64,000 nucleotides of DNA from a bacterium (Candidatus Blackallbacteria) CG13_big_fil_rev_8_21_14_2_50_49_14 (GCA_002783405.1 PFGG01000075.1:62001-126000); one strand, 5' to 3'. Counted from the first letter of the stretch, positions 17,501 to 25,953 are shown. Program-made: numbers and translations. The notes: a model not told the origin generated them from the letters alone.

Positions 17501-19027
17501 ATCTGGTATGGCCGCAAATTAATAAGCCCGGCACCTGCCAAACAACAAACAAAAGCGCTGTCTGTACTCTGGCAGGGAGACCTGTTTAACTACCACAGTC
17601 TTTCTCTGGTCAACCGCCACTTGGCCGCCACACTGCTGGAACAGAGTGATTTGGATCTTGAAGTCAACACCTTCAGCAATAGCAGCTTTGAGCCTCAGCC
17701 AGGCAGCAGTTTTTACGAACTGAAAACCCATGTCTTCAAGCCCTTGCTCAAAAGCCCCCAAACGATTATCCGCCACCATTGGCCGCCTGATTTTGAAGCC
17801 CCCAAACGCCCAGGACATTGGGTCATTATCCAACCCTGGGAATTTGGTTCGATTCCAGAGCGCTGGATCTTCAATATGAATAAATATACCGATCAGGTTT
17901 GGGTTCCCAGCCATTTTGTCAAAGATTGTTATATTGACAGTGGTTTGGCACCCGACAAGGTCAAAGTGGTGCCCAATGGCGTCGATACGGATGTGTACCA
18001 TCCCAAAACCCCCGCCCTCAAACTGGCAACCCAGAAAAAATTCCGTTTTCTCTTCGTCGGCGGCGGCATCTTGCGCAAAGGCATTGATGTTCTGCTCCAG
18101 GCCTTCGCCGAAACCTTTACCCAACAGGAAGATGTCTGCCTGGTAGTCAAAGAGTTTGGCGCAGGCACGGTCTACGAAGCCTTGAATATTCCAGAGTGGC
18201 TGCAGGATTACCGTACCAAAACCCCCAATATGCCAGAAATTCTGCATCTGACCGAAGAACTCTCTCTTGAAGAAATGCCTTCACTTTACACAGCCTGTGA
18301 CTGTTTGGTGCACCCTTATCGTGGAGAGGGCTTCGGTCTGCCGATTGCAGAGGCAATGGCCGCAGAAAAACCTGTGATTGTGACAGGTTTTGGCGCTGCA
18401 CTCGATTTCTGCACCCCCGAAAATGCCTATCTGATTCCCGCTGAAAGAAAACAGTTCCCCGAGAAACAGATTGACCAAACCCTTTCAACCGTGGATTATC
18501 CCTTCTGGGGAGAACCCAATTTAGAGGCCTTAAAGGCTTTGCTGCGCCATGTCTATGAAAACCGCAAAGAAGCCAAGAAAAAAGGCAAAGAAGCACGCAA
18601 AACCATTCTTGCGAACTTTACCTGGAAAAAAGCCGCCAGCATTGCCGAGGAAAACCTCAAAGAACTGGCAGAGAAACCCATTTTTCGCTATCAACGCACG
18701 CAAATTTTGGGACAAACTTTGGGAGAGGCCTTTCAGCTCTTTGCCCAGGAACAATACCAAGCGGCGATTGAAAAATTTGAATACGTCATGCGGATTGACC
18801 CCTACCAGCCAGACGTGGCCTATAACCTGGGCATTGCCTATATGATGCAGCAGCAATACGAAAGTGCGCTGAAGTACCTGAGCCAAAGCCTGAGAGAAGG
18901 CGAATGTACCGCTGACCTCTGCTATGCAATGGGTACAACCCTGCGGCATTTGGGCGACTACCAAACCGCCGAAGAGTTTCAAAACAAAGCGCGCCAGCTC
19001 GATCCGAGTCTGTTCGCTGGCGCTTAA
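14531..19027 (+). CDS. Giant multidomain glycosyltransferase mosaic with TPR tail
   Basis: A 1498-residue protein without signal peptide. From N to C: a GT2-like domain lacking an obvious DxD (about 1-200); a GT4-like N-terminal-half region (about 290-480); three segments resembling class I methyltransferase C-terminal halves (about 530-660, 770-850 and 925-990), each with a (R/S)KGGRL- or KPGGEL-type motif but poor SAM-binding loops; a convincing GT4 glycosyltransferase (about 1010-1380) with VVPNGVDTDVYHP and the EGFGLPIAE E-x7-E motif; and TPR repeats (1400-1498). It probably builds or modifies a surface glycan. It is the last gene of the rseP operon and is followed by a strong terminator. 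Confidence 0.82.
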   Translation: MSISLIVYCSQSPLLAERHLLHSLKQQKETALDVQLYYEKGLTLPEDLPKNWIHEEVAPQTPLAQIWQKGLEKAQGDWVCFSEPEVFYHPLHFASVQKTLEKHAEAQGLYAHCQFIDRELYPLEQETPSLKSADWKSFFIAQDAYLPLGAFVFKRESLKPESFKPDLKYYLEENLLADWTAQNNLIEMPICSVSAIPQRNRPVPLMEKVEEFIAIFRSWLEKYPLESLVLPSAFPENSQDKIHALRSILQALYNRGLLEEAKGFSEKYREELLSAKVTHSLWIYAEQSPVSELTKQAWAQEVANKHYPICIKLSNKKNPRFSGTQTRFSYQAGIAEISISNLSSEEQNKAHRNFSTEILSLVKTQLERYTPDWVHFSSFQLSSLHMPQFLAELNIPVFYSLSDDSLFELRRNLREPENENHWKQIRKEEAEALNKLLQRLFEETASCIFVEKPQDLAQLEDLGLKTPKIQTIHQAQDLLARCRQNLVSHAEKPEVPSFGLLYQALTQKTLAEQVIQDQERLKECQQILTFGTEERALLRTLNAQNIPATGLEFSAKSVESAQEQGLQIMSGGIEKLGRYLHLFDGLHSAYTLEGMAPWDVVQFLRNCNLAMRKGGRLVLRHLDSQFKGPLEQGFWMDEHHQRPYPTALLEVLLKHFGFQVLETVSEENDWQDHLIDAYLKFPSLPLLSMPVSTQSFAEYWKSQLFSVVIPENAKALVIGPHIQNTWLMYRVQCESMLGISLNLSEITPKHKPGSPYQIHYSRHLLQTLDRLKGQFDVILWQGVPETFQPEELEKILARTRELLSPDGKLHIQSMQLQAENTLFWDCLLNRRPYPQLPSLLESAGFEISTHSQSQQHLSISCGRQSTETQPLAPQARELPVLAAWYEKRAEQVWRPQSVAEVMAQAAESHRFIALETLLQNLSPEALEKFMLQLQRILKPGGELLLRLSKFNAEFWQSNQVCKPYPQAVANQVLQKFGFVRENAWETESEFIWYGRKLISPAPAKQQTKALSVLWQGDLFNYHSLSLVNRHLAATLLEQSDLDLEVNTFSNSSFEPQPGSSFYELKTHVFKPLLKSPQTIIRHHWPPDFEAPKRPGHWVIIQPWEFGSIPERWIFNMNKYTDQVWVPSHFVKDCYIDSGLAPDKVKVVPNGVDTDVYHPKTPALKLATQKKFRFLFVGGGILRKGIDVLLQAFAETFTQQEDVCLVVKEFGAGTVYEALNIPEWLQDYRTKTPNMPEILHLTEELSLEEMPSLYTACDCLVHPYRGEGFGLPIAEAMAAEKPVIVTGFGAALDFCTPENAYLIPAERKQFPEKQIDQTLSTVDYPFWGEPNLEALKALLRHVYENRKEAKKKGKEARKTILANFTWKKAASIAEENLKELAEKPIFRYQRTQILGQTLGEAFQLFAQEQYQAAIEKFEYVMRIDPYQPDVAYNLGIAYMMQQQYESALKYLSQSLREGECTADLCYAMGTTLRHLGDYQTAEEFQNKARQLDPSLFAGA

Positions 19028-19041
19028 TCAGCCAGGCTATC

Positions 19042-19072
19042 AGCAGGTGCAAGCTCTTGCACCTGCTTTTTT
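19042..19072 (+). terminator. Rho-independent terminator of the rseP operon
   Basis: A perfect 12-bp stem AGCAGGTGCAAG/CTTGCACCTGCT with a two-base loop is followed by six T residues, starting 15 bases after the stop codon. Confidence 0.93.
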
Positions 19073-19078
19073 AAGACA

Positions 19079-19110
19079 GAAAAAAGACCGGAAATAAATT
19101 CCCGGTCTTT
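19079..19110 (-). terminator. Rho-independent terminator of the TM2-like gene
   Basis: On the minus strand AAGACCGG pairs with CCGGTCTT and is followed by a run of T (A tract 19079-19085 on the plus strand). It lies 18 bases downstream of the stop at 19128. Confidence 0.85.
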
Positions 19111-19127
19111 GCGTTTGTTGCTATCGC

Positions 19128-19757
19128 TTAGAAAGCAGCGACGCGGTGATTCAGGCCCATGCCACCTTGATAGGCAACCAGCTGATTTTCTTCAGCAAAC
19201 TTCACCATAGCGGTCAGTTTCTGTTCGAGTTCAGCAGCCATTTTCTGTTGGTCTTCAATAGAAGCCATACCCATTTTGGCTTGGTTCATGAAATAAGCAT
19301 CGACCACATTCCAAATCCAGATGCCCAGAACCGCAGCATAGATCACCATGCCGATAATTCCAGCCATACCAGCGGCACCCGCAACATTACCTGTTGAAGC
19401 TGCGCCAGTTATAAGCAGGGGAACCAGTACACTAGCGGCGATACCCAGTAAAACGGGAGCAAAGAAGAAGAGCAAGCCCTTCATCATATCACCCATCAGG
19501 AATTGTCCAAGACCAGAAATGGGGATGGACAGGATCCAGAACCAGGATTCAATTTTCATACCACCGAAACCGGTAGCAGCAGCCATCTGAAAATTATCAT
19601 TAAGCAGAGCCATTTGTGGGTTTTCTGCAAGACGAATGACTTCTTCAGCACTGGGTGCGACGGTATCTTCAGCATGAACAGCTGCCGCCCAGACATTTGA
19701 CTGGAAAGCAAAGACCATGGTCAGAAGCACCATGAATGCAGCAATGCGCTTCAGCAT
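19128..19757 (-). CDS. Secreted-signal membrane protein, TM2-like
   Basis: A 209-residue protein with a cleavable-looking signal peptide (cut near SNVWAAA), a short exposed region, then two or three membrane helices. The motif IPISGLGQFLMGDMMKGLLFF and the later WNVVDAYFM resemble TM2/DUF5683-type small membrane proteins, in which a P.lGQ...G...KG turn links helices. A short charged helix forms the C-terminus. Function is unknown. AAGGAG precedes the ATG. The gene has its own terminator and is monocistronic. Confidence 0.75.
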   Translation of the reverse strand: MLKRIAAFMVLLTMVFAFQSNVWAAAVHAEDTVAPSAEEVIRLAENPQMALLNDNFQMAAATGFGGMKIESWFWILSIPISGLGQFLMGDMMKGLLFFFAPVLLGIAASVLVPLLITGAASTGNVAGAAGMAGIIGMVIYAAVLGIWIWNVVDAYFMNQAKMGMASIEDQQKMAAELEQKLTAMVKFAEENQLVAYQGGMGLNHRVAAF

Positions 19758-19926
19758 ACGCTTTCTCCTTTATTTTGTAATAGCAAACATATCCTATGAT
19801 AAGGAAAAAATGAAAAATGGCAACTACGCATAGCGTCAAGGCTTTAAAATTCCACACCAAAACGTAGCTTCCTGAATTGATCTTAACAAACAAAGCAAAA
19901 GCCTCAGTAATGCCGAACACAGACCC

Positions 19927-19955
19927 TTGGGAGAATGCTCTGGATCAGGTATGAT
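19927..19955 (+). promoter_or_regulatory. Promoter of the LysM coiled-coil gene
   Basis: -35 TTGGGA (19927-19932) and -10 TATGAT (19950-19955) are separated by 17 bases. The predicted leader is about 105 bases. The rest of this 311-base gap shows no gene. Confidence 0.5.
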
Positions 19956-20068
19956 AATAAAATAGAGAAAATTTTTTCACTCTGGCACGCATCCTTTGGG
20001 GCTGATCGGGGTATAAGAATAATAAATGTATATTAAATCTGCCTTAAGAAAGGTGGCTCAGTACGCTC

Positions 20069-21784
20069 ATGCCAAATATCCGCTTCTCACCTGTGCAAGG
20101 ACAGGTTGCGGACTATGTTCTCAACCATCCCACGGCCAGCCCATTTAAAGCCAACAATATCTCGTTTCATATTGGTGGTCAGTATTTGTCTGATTTTTCA
20201 GACAAGGGAATCAAAAAATTTGTTGAAAAAAACAATGATGATCTCTCTTTCAAAGAAGTTGGATCTTTTATTCAGTCTGTAGCCGCCAATGCGCCGCAAA
20301 TGGCCGGTGCCAGTTTTGATCTGGCCGATAAGGAATTGGGTCTTTACAAAAAAGACGAAGTCAAGCAAGACCATATCCGCACAGGTTTCACCCTTGAAAC
20401 CCAATCGGGCAATTTGCCTTCAAAAGGCGTGGTCTTTTTCGATGCCAGCAAAGCCAGCTTTCCACTTCTGAATGCCGAAAAAGCCGTAAAAACAGCTGAG
20501 CAAAAGCTCAAAGAAGCCGAAAAAGGCTTGAAAAAAGCTGAAGATAAAGTCGAAGATGCCCAGTACCTGCGTCAGCGGCTTGTCGATTTTCTGGGCAAAG
20601 ATTCGCCCAAGGATCTGGCCGAAAAACAGGCCCTGATCAGCTCACTTGAAACCACCCTGACCGATCTGAAGTCTGAACACGCTGAATACAGCCAAGAGCT
20701 GAAACAGCTTGAAGAAGAACACAATAATCAGACTCCCAATCCTCCCTCTGGCTTGGATCAAGCCACCCGTTGGCAGCGCATGACCCAACTCAAGCGCGCT
20801 ATCAGAGGCCTGGATATGGAGATCAAAGACAGCGACAAAGCTGTGGCTGCCGCTAAAAAAGAAATTTCAGAAAAACAGGGCCCCCTGAGTTTCATGGGCA
20901 TTGGCAACAGTTTGTCTGAACTGCATGAGCGCAATCAAAATCTGAGCAAAGCCCAGGATGGACTGAAAACAGCGCGTCAGGGTCTCGACAGTGCCCGCCA
21001 GGAACTGGATGCAGCCAAAGCCCTGCGCGATCGGATTCTGCGTGGAGAAGGCATTGGGGGCCCAACCCCTGCTCAACCCGCTGAACCGACTCCAGCACCG
21101 GCTCAACCCAAGCCGCCCACTCCTGCGCCTGTCGCAGAAGAACCCACCCCGGCTCCAGCCCAGCCCAAGCCCCCGGCTCCTGCTCCCGTGGCAGAGGAAC
21201 CCATTCCCATTCCCCCCGTGGATGAAGATATTCAGCCCCCGGCTCCAGCCCAGCCGCCGACCCCCGTGGCGGAGCAACCTGCGGCTCCCGCTCAACCACC
21301 TGCACCGGTGCAACCAGCTCCGGCCCAGCCCGTGCCCGCTCAGCCCAGCGCACCTGTGGTGGAAGAAAGCTTTATTACCGGTGGGCGCTATAACCCCCTG
21401 GTCACCGATTTAACGGGTGCAGGCGCAGCGCCTCAACCGGCCCAACCCGCTCCTGTCGCTGCGGAACCTCAACCCGTGGCTCCTGCTCCGGCGCAACCGG
21501 CTCCAGTACAACCTGCGCCTGTTCAGCCCGCCCCCGCTCCGGCACAACCAGCTCCCGTCAGTGGCGTCAGCCCCGTGGGTTCTGTCAGCAAAATTCTCTA
21601 TACCGTGAAAAAGGGAGATACCCTCTCTTCCATCGCCCGCAGCGAGCTGGGCAATTGGAAACGGTGGCCTGAAATTGCTGAAATGAACCGCCCGGTGATT
21701 GGTTCGAGCAATACCCACTGGATTTATCCCGGTCAGGTCTTGACCTTGCCCCCTCTGCAACTCAAGCCCCGCCCTACCAGCTAG
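20069..21784 (+). CDS. Coiled-coil protein with C-terminal LysM domain
   Basis: A 571-residue protein with no signal peptide. An N-terminal globular region (1-135) is followed by a long Ala/Lys/Glu-rich coiled coil (about 140-330), then about 170 residues of Pro/Ala/Gln repeats (PAPAQP, PAPVAEEP), and finally one LysM domain (about 507-563) beginning YTVKKGDTLSSIARSELG. LysM binds peptidoglycan-type glycans, so the absence of a signal peptide is odd: it may use a dedicated export route or bind another ligand. Homologous PA-rich linkers are seen in FimV/TspA-type proteins. A strong terminator follows. Confidence 0.8.
   Translation: MPNIRFSPVQGQVADYVLNHPTASPFKANNISFHIGGQYLSDFSDKGIKKFVEKNNDDLSFKEVGSFIQSVAANAPQMAGASFDLADKELGLYKKDEVKQDHIRTGFTLETQSGNLPSKGVVFFDASKASFPLLNAEKAVKTAEQKLKEAEKGLKKAEDKVEDAQYLRQRLVDFLGKDSPKDLAEKQALISSLETTLTDLKSEHAEYSQELKQLEEEHNNQTPNPPSGLDQATRWQRMTQLKRAIRGLDMEIKDSDKAVAAAKKEISEKQGPLSFMGIGNSLSELHERNQNLSKAQDGLKTARQGLDSARQELDAAKALRDRILRGEGIGGPTPAQPAEPTPAPAQPKPPTPAPVAEEPTPAPAQPKPPAPAPVAEEPIPIPPVDEDIQPPAPAQPPTPVAEQPAAPAQPPAPVQPAPAQPVPAQPSAPVVEESFITGGRYNPLVTDLTGAGAAPQPAQPAPVAAEPQPVAPAPAQPAPVQPAPVQPAPAPAQPAPVSGVSPVGSVSKILYTVKKGDTLSSIARSELGNWKRWPEIAEMNRPVIGSSNTHWIYPGQVLTLPPLQLKPRPTS
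21063..21560 (+). repeat. Pro/Ala/Gln-coding low-complexity repeats
   Basis: Degenerate short tandem repeats of a CCNGCNCARCC type encode PAQP and PAPVAEEP units within the LysM gene. They look like in-gene slippage expansion. The units vary in length and are coding. Confidence 0.75.
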
Positions 21785-21799
21785 GTAAAAACCATCAAG

Positions 21800-21823
21800 A
21801 AGCGGCCTTCGGGCCGCTTTTTT
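21800..21823 (+). terminator. Rho-independent terminator after the LysM gene
   Basis: AAGCGGCC-TTCG-GGCCGCTT followed by T residues, 16 bases after the stop. The UUCG tetraloop is typical of strong terminators. Confidence 0.95.
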
Positions 21824-21864
21824 CATGTCAAAAAAGTGTTCTTAAAGCGTCAAGAAGGCGCCAA

Positions 21865-21893
21865 TTAAGCTTTTTCAGTTCAGCGGCTATGCT
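21865..21893 (+). promoter_or_regulatory. Promoter of comEA-comEC
   Basis: -35-like TTAAGC (21865-21870) and -10 TATGCT (21888-21893) with 17-base spacing, ending about 38 bases before the ATG at 21932. Confidence 0.45.
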
Positions 21894-21931
21894 GATCTCC
21901 ATACACAGATTTGTTCAAAGGAGATTTGCTG

Positions 21932-22561
21932 ATGCCCTGGCGTTGGTTTTTACTTTCACTGCTTACTGCCACATTTATTGCTTTTGGTTGGATTTGGATC
22001 GAACCCTGGTTTTTTCCTGCTTCTGAAGCCCATGAAAAAACCGAGTTGGCTTCGGTGCAACCCGCCACCGTGCTTCAACCCGGTACCCAAGTGTTGATCT
22101 CAGGGGCCATCAAAAAACCAGGCCTGTACCGCATTCCCAAGGGGTCTTTGGTCTATGACCTGATCCAAATCGCAGGTGGCCTGACCCCCGAGGCCGAAGT
22201 GTCTCAAAAACTGCTGGAAACACGTGTACCCGAACAGGGAGAAGTGAAAATTCCGGCAGCTCAGCCCCCGGCTCCCTCCGCCGAGACAAGCGCTGACGAA
22301 CCCGCACCCAAATCGCGTAAAAAAACCACCCGAAACCGTCACAAGGCCTCATCCAGCCAAGCCAGCCCTGTACGCAAACTGGATCTGAACCGGGCCACCG
22401 CCGCCGAGCTTGAAAGTTTGCCGGGGGTTGGCCCCAAAATGGCCCAACGTATTCTCGCCTGGCGCAAGGCACATGGTGAATTTTCAAGTGTGGATGAACT
22501 CACCCAGGTCAAAGGCATTGGCAAAAAACGCCTGAAAGAACTGCGCAGGTATTTTAAATGA
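21932..22561 (+). CDS. comEA: Competence DNA-binding protein ComEA
   Basis: A 209-residue protein with an N-terminal membrane anchor, an SLBB-type domain (VLISGAIKKPGLYRIPKG onward, about 50-105), a basic linker, and a C-terminal pair of helix-hairpin-helix motifs with LNRATAAELESLPGVGPKMA. This is the layout of ComEA, the periplasmic receptor that holds incoming DNA during transformation. The ATG at 21932 is preferred over an in-frame TTG at 21911, because AGGAG lies 8 bases upstream. It overlaps comEC by four bases (ATGA). Confidence 0.92.
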   Translation: MPWRWFLLSLLTATFIAFGWIWIEPWFFPASEAHEKTELASVQPATVLQPGTQVLISGAIKKPGLYRIPKGSLVYDLIQIAGGLTPEAEVSQKLLETRVPEQGEVKIPAAQPPAPSAETSADEPAPKSRKKTTRNRHKASSSQASPVRKLDLNRATAAELESLPGVGPKMAQRILAWRKAHGEFSSVDELTQVKGIGKKRLKELRRYFK

Positions 22562-24912
22562 ATCCCAGCGTGATTTTCCCCCTTTTGGCCTTTGCCCTGG
22601 GCATTGGAATTTCGGCCTGGCCGATGCAGGCCCAAGTCGGCAGTTTGATGATACTTGGCCTTTTGCTGGCCCTGTGGGGAAAGTATCAGCGCTTCTGGCT
22701 CAAACTCAGTTTGCTCTGCCTGTTCTGCAGCCTGCTGGGGTTTTCATGGGCTGTGTTTCGCACCCCCCACCCCAGCGCCCAAGACCCTGTGCTTTATGCC
22801 CCCGCAAAACAGATCTCCCTTTCAGGCCGGGTGCTCAGTGCCCGCAGCAGCGAGGGCAAACTTTCACTGCGCCTGAAAGCCCATCAATTGAAGCTGAAAG
22901 GTCAGACTCTCAAGGTTTCGGGTCAGGTGCAGGTTCAACAAGCGCTTCAGGCACACGGTGCACAGGCCCCAGAGCCACCTGCCCCCGGCAGCGAAATTCA
23001 AGTCACGGGCTCACTCGACCGTCCTTTACCGGCCTTAAATTTTGGCGATTTTTCTTACCGCGATTATCTGGCCCGACAAGGGGTCTTCAGCCTGTTTCGA
23101 GCGCGGGAACTAAAAATTTTGAAACAACCGTCGCCTGTTTCCCCTCCCTTTTTGCTGCACCGCTTGCGCCAAAAGCTGTATACCGGTTTTGCCCGTTCTT
23201 TGCCCTCTGAGCACGCCGCTCTCTTGGGCAGCCTGATCTTAGGAGAAGAGGCTGCTTCGGTTCCAGAAGCTCTGAAAGAACGCTTTCGCAAGGCTGGTTT
23301 GCAGCATGTCCTTGCAGTTTCAGGTTTTCAGGTGCAACTGCTGCTTTTGGCCTGGCTGGGAATCTCACGCCTGCTGCGCCTTTCCCGGCGCATGAGTGCT
23401 CCACTGGGGGCCGTTTGGATTTTTCTGTATATGGCCCTTACCGGTTTTACCCCCTCGGTTTTGAGAGCCGGCCTGGTGGGCTGCCTGGGGCTGATCGCCT
23501 GGAGCTGTTTCCGTCGGATACACGCGCTGCAGGCCTTGATTCTGGGTGCGGGACTTTTGCTGGTCTGGCGCCCCCAAATGCTGTTTGAAGTGGGTTTTCA
23601 ATTTTCGGTGCTGGCCACGCTGGGCCTGATCTGGGGAGCCCAGTGGGCCGAGGCCAAGCTCGACTTTTTACCCCTGCCCCTGGCCCAAACCCTGGGGGCG
23701 CTGCTCACCGCCCAAGCCTGGGTTTTGCCCGTACAGCTCTATCACTTTGGCGAGGTTTCGCCGCTGATTATTCCCGCCAATCTTTGGGCCAGTCTTTTTG
23801 TCAGTCTGCTGACCTGGATGAGTCTGGCAGGCATGGGGCTGGGGCTCTGTCTGCCCACCCTTTGGAGCTGGCTGGCACCGCTGATCAGCTTCAGCACAGG
23901 CCTGTTTCTGAATGGGGTGGTCTTTTTAGCAGCCTTGCCCCTGCCCAGTTTGAGTGGCCTGTATCCCAGCGGATTTCAGGTTCTGCTCTGTTTAAGCTGC
24001 CTGCTGATTCTACCCTGGCTGCATAAAAAACAATGCCCGCCAATTTTACTGGTTTCGCTTCTGCTGCTGCCGCTCTTGAGCGGTGCGAACCTGCTCAAAG
24101 AACAACAGGGTTGCCCCCTGCGTGTCACCTATCTCTATGTGGGCCAGGGCGATGGCATTTTAATTGAATACAAAGGCCAAACTGTTTTAATCGATGCCGG
24201 CCCCCGCCAGGAAAAAGAGGGAAAGGTTTGGGATGCCGGTCTGCGTCATATTTTGCCCTATCTCAAACGCCGGGGCATTGCCCGTATCAACCACGCCCTG
24301 ATCAGCCATGCTCACCAGGATCATGCCGGAGGCTTTTCAGGCCTGCTGGACAGTCTGCCCATCGAGCAGTTCTGGGCTCCGGCAGAAAGCCCCGCTTCAG
24401 ATAGCTATCTGGCTCTGCTGCGTAAAATTCAAAGCCACCATCTTCCCCTGCACTTTCCCAAGCAGGGCGAAAAACTTGTGCTGGCCCCTGATTTGGAGCT
24501 GATCTTCTGGCAGGGCCAGACAGAAGCGGGCGAAGACCACTCACATGGCCCCAATAACCAGTCGCTGGTGGTGCAGATGCGTCACCAAAACCTGCGCTTT
24601 TTATTTGCCGGGGATATTGAAAAAGAAGCAGAAAACGCTCTGCTGGCCTCGGGTTTAAACCTCAAAAGTGATATCTACAAAATTCCCCACCACGGCAGCG
24701 ATACTTCTTCGCAATCCAAGTTTATTGCCGCTGTCGCCCCACGGGAGGGCATTGTTTCTGTGGGGGTGGGCAATCAATTTGGGCACCCGGTCAAAGCGAT
24801 TCTTGAGCGTTATGCACAGCAGGGAAGCAGGGTCTGGCGCACCGATCAGCAGGGCGCGGTCTGTGTTTGCAGCCAGGGAAAAAGTTATCAGATAGGCTCG
24901 GTTCAGAAATGA
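22558..24912 (+). CDS. comEC: DNA uptake channel ComEC/Rec2
   Basis: A 784-residue polytopic membrane protein. An N-terminal DUF4131-like region is followed by the Competence domain with many membrane helices (HVLAVSGFQVQ near residue 250), then a C-terminal metallo-beta-lactamase-like domain with DAGP, HAHQDHAGG and HHGSDTSS motifs that probably degrade the non-transported strand. All three regions are present, so it should be functional. Start and stop with comEA form an ATGA overlap. Together with comEA this argues for natural transformation, though no pilus genes are in the window. Confidence 0.95.
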   Translation: MNPSVIFPLLAFALGIGISAWPMQAQVGSLMILGLLLALWGKYQRFWLKLSLLCLFCSLLGFSWAVFRTPHPSAQDPVLYAPAKQISLSGRVLSARSSEGKLSLRLKAHQLKLKGQTLKVSGQVQVQQALQAHGAQAPEPPAPGSEIQVTGSLDRPLPALNFGDFSYRDYLARQGVFSLFRARELKILKQPSPVSPPFLLHRLRQKLYTGFARSLPSEHAALLGSLILGEEAASVPEALKERFRKAGLQHVLAVSGFQVQLLLLAWLGISRLLRLSRRMSAPLGAVWIFLYMALTGFTPSVLRAGLVGCLGLIAWSCFRRIHALQALILGAGLLLVWRPQMLFEVGFQFSVLATLGLIWGAQWAEAKLDFLPLPLAQTLGALLTAQAWVLPVQLYHFGEVSPLIIPANLWASLFVSLLTWMSLAGMGLGLCLPTLWSWLAPLISFSTGLFLNGVVFLAALPLPSLSGLYPSGFQVLLCLSCLLILPWLHKKQCPPILLVSLLLLPLLSGANLLKEQQGCPLRVTYLYVGQGDGILIEYKGQTVLIDAGPRQEKEGKVWDAGLRHILPYLKRRGIARINHALISHAHQDHAGGFSGLLDSLPIEQFWAPAESPASDSYLALLRKIQSHHLPLHFPKQGEKLVLAPDLELIFWQGQTEAGEDHSHGPNNQSLVVQMRHQNLRFLFAGDIEKEAENALLASGLNLKSDIYKIPHHGSDTSSQSKFIAAVAPREGIVSVGVGNQFGHPVKAILERYAQQGSRVWRTDQQGAVCVCSQGKSYQIGSVQK

Positions 24913-24977
24913 AGACTGGCAAAGCGTTCTTAACGAATCACCAAACCAGATAGGTGCATAGAATTTATCAATAAAGT

Positions 24978-25607
24978 CTAATTTTTCAACTCATCAAGCC
25001 TTTGACAGTCTGCTTTTTTAGCAATGCGTCTGAGATAAGTTTTAACCGTGTTAATGCTCAGGTTGAGTTCACTGGCGATTTGCGCTTGCTTATGGCCCTT
25101 TCTGAGCAAACTCAAAATATCAAGTTCTCGTGTACTCAATTGACGCTTCCAGTGTTCTTGCTCTGAAGACGCTCTGCTCTTTTGATGCATCTGCACATAG
25201 ACCGAGGGATCCCAGCAAATTCCACCCTTGAGTATTTTATCCAAGGCCTCTTCCAGTTGATCCAAAGTGGTTCCCTTCAACATGTAACCTTGAATAGGGT
25301 GATGGGCTGTGTCTTTCCACTCTAGCCAATCATCATAACCACTAAACAGAAGAATCCGAGGGGGTGCGGGTAGATCCTTTGCAAACAGAGCAATCTCCAT
25401 GCCATTCATATCCGGGAGCTGCAAATCAAGGATCAGTAAGTCTGGGGAGTGAGTTTTAAGGATTTCAATCGCTTGACTCCCAAGTCTTGCTTTGCCCAAA
25501 ATCTTGAAACCATAAGGCAACTCACAACTGTGGGTAAGCCAATTTTCCAAGAGATTTAAGGTATTCAGGTCATCATCAACAAGTACAACCGTAATTTCTT
25601 GACGCAT
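24978..25607 (-). CDS. NarL/LuxR-family response regulator
   Basis: About 209 residues. A receiver domain carries VLVDDD at the start, the phospho-acceptor Asp in LLILDLQLPD and the later Lys in YMLKG, followed by a LuxR-type helix-turn-helix with LSTRELDILSLLRKGHKQAQ. It is therefore a DNA-binding response regulator. No histidine kinase is nearby, making it an orphan. The ATG at 25607 is preferred over a TTG seven codons upstream. It is convergent with comEC and divergent from the toxin-like gene; a 19-base dyad lies in the gap between them. Confidence 0.9.
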   Translation of the reverse strand: MRQEITVVLVDDDLNTLNLLENWLTHSCELPYGFKILGKARLGSQAIEILKTHSPDLLILDLQLPDMNGMEIALFAKDLPAPPRILLFSGYDDWLEWKDTAHHPIQGYMLKGTTLDQLEEALDKILKGGICWDPSVYVQMHQKSRASSEQEHWKRQLSTRELDILSLLRKGHKQAQIASELNLSINTVKTYLRRIAKKADCQRLDELKN

Positions 25608-25825
25608 TTTTTCTGTAACTCTGCCCAAGGTGATACATAACTTTACATACTATTTCTCTAGATGAAACGAAAAATTAATATTACTTTACATCTGAAAAAT
25701 AGACCTAAAAATCTGAGTTTTCACTTTTTTAAAAAAACCATAGAACACTTGTGAATAATAGCTTTCAAGGTCATTGATTTTGTTCAAGCGACATAAAAAA
25801 CACCCCTCAAAAAAGCAAAATCCGG

Positions 25826-25844
25826 TGTCACCCAGTGGGTGACA
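25826..25844. promoter_or_regulatory. 19-base dyad, candidate operator
   Basis: TGTCACCC-AGT-GGGTGACA, perfect 8-base arms around three bases, lies in the AT-rich gap between the response regulator and the toxin-like gene. It has no T tract and its size suits a dimeric LuxR/NarL-type regulator. The remainder of the 346-base gap shows no gene. Confidence 0.5.
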
Positions 25845-25953
25845 GACAGATTAATTTCTTAATGCTATAAACATGTATGTGTTTTGAATTTTTATATCGT
25901 TTTACATTCTTTCAATCACAAATCGCCAATTTTTGAAGGGAACATCTCTGGGC

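Noticed and set aside
21063-21560. Short repeats that could suggest a CRISPR array
   Set aside because: The units are unequal, have no unique spacers and encode an in-frame Pro/Ala/Gln linker.
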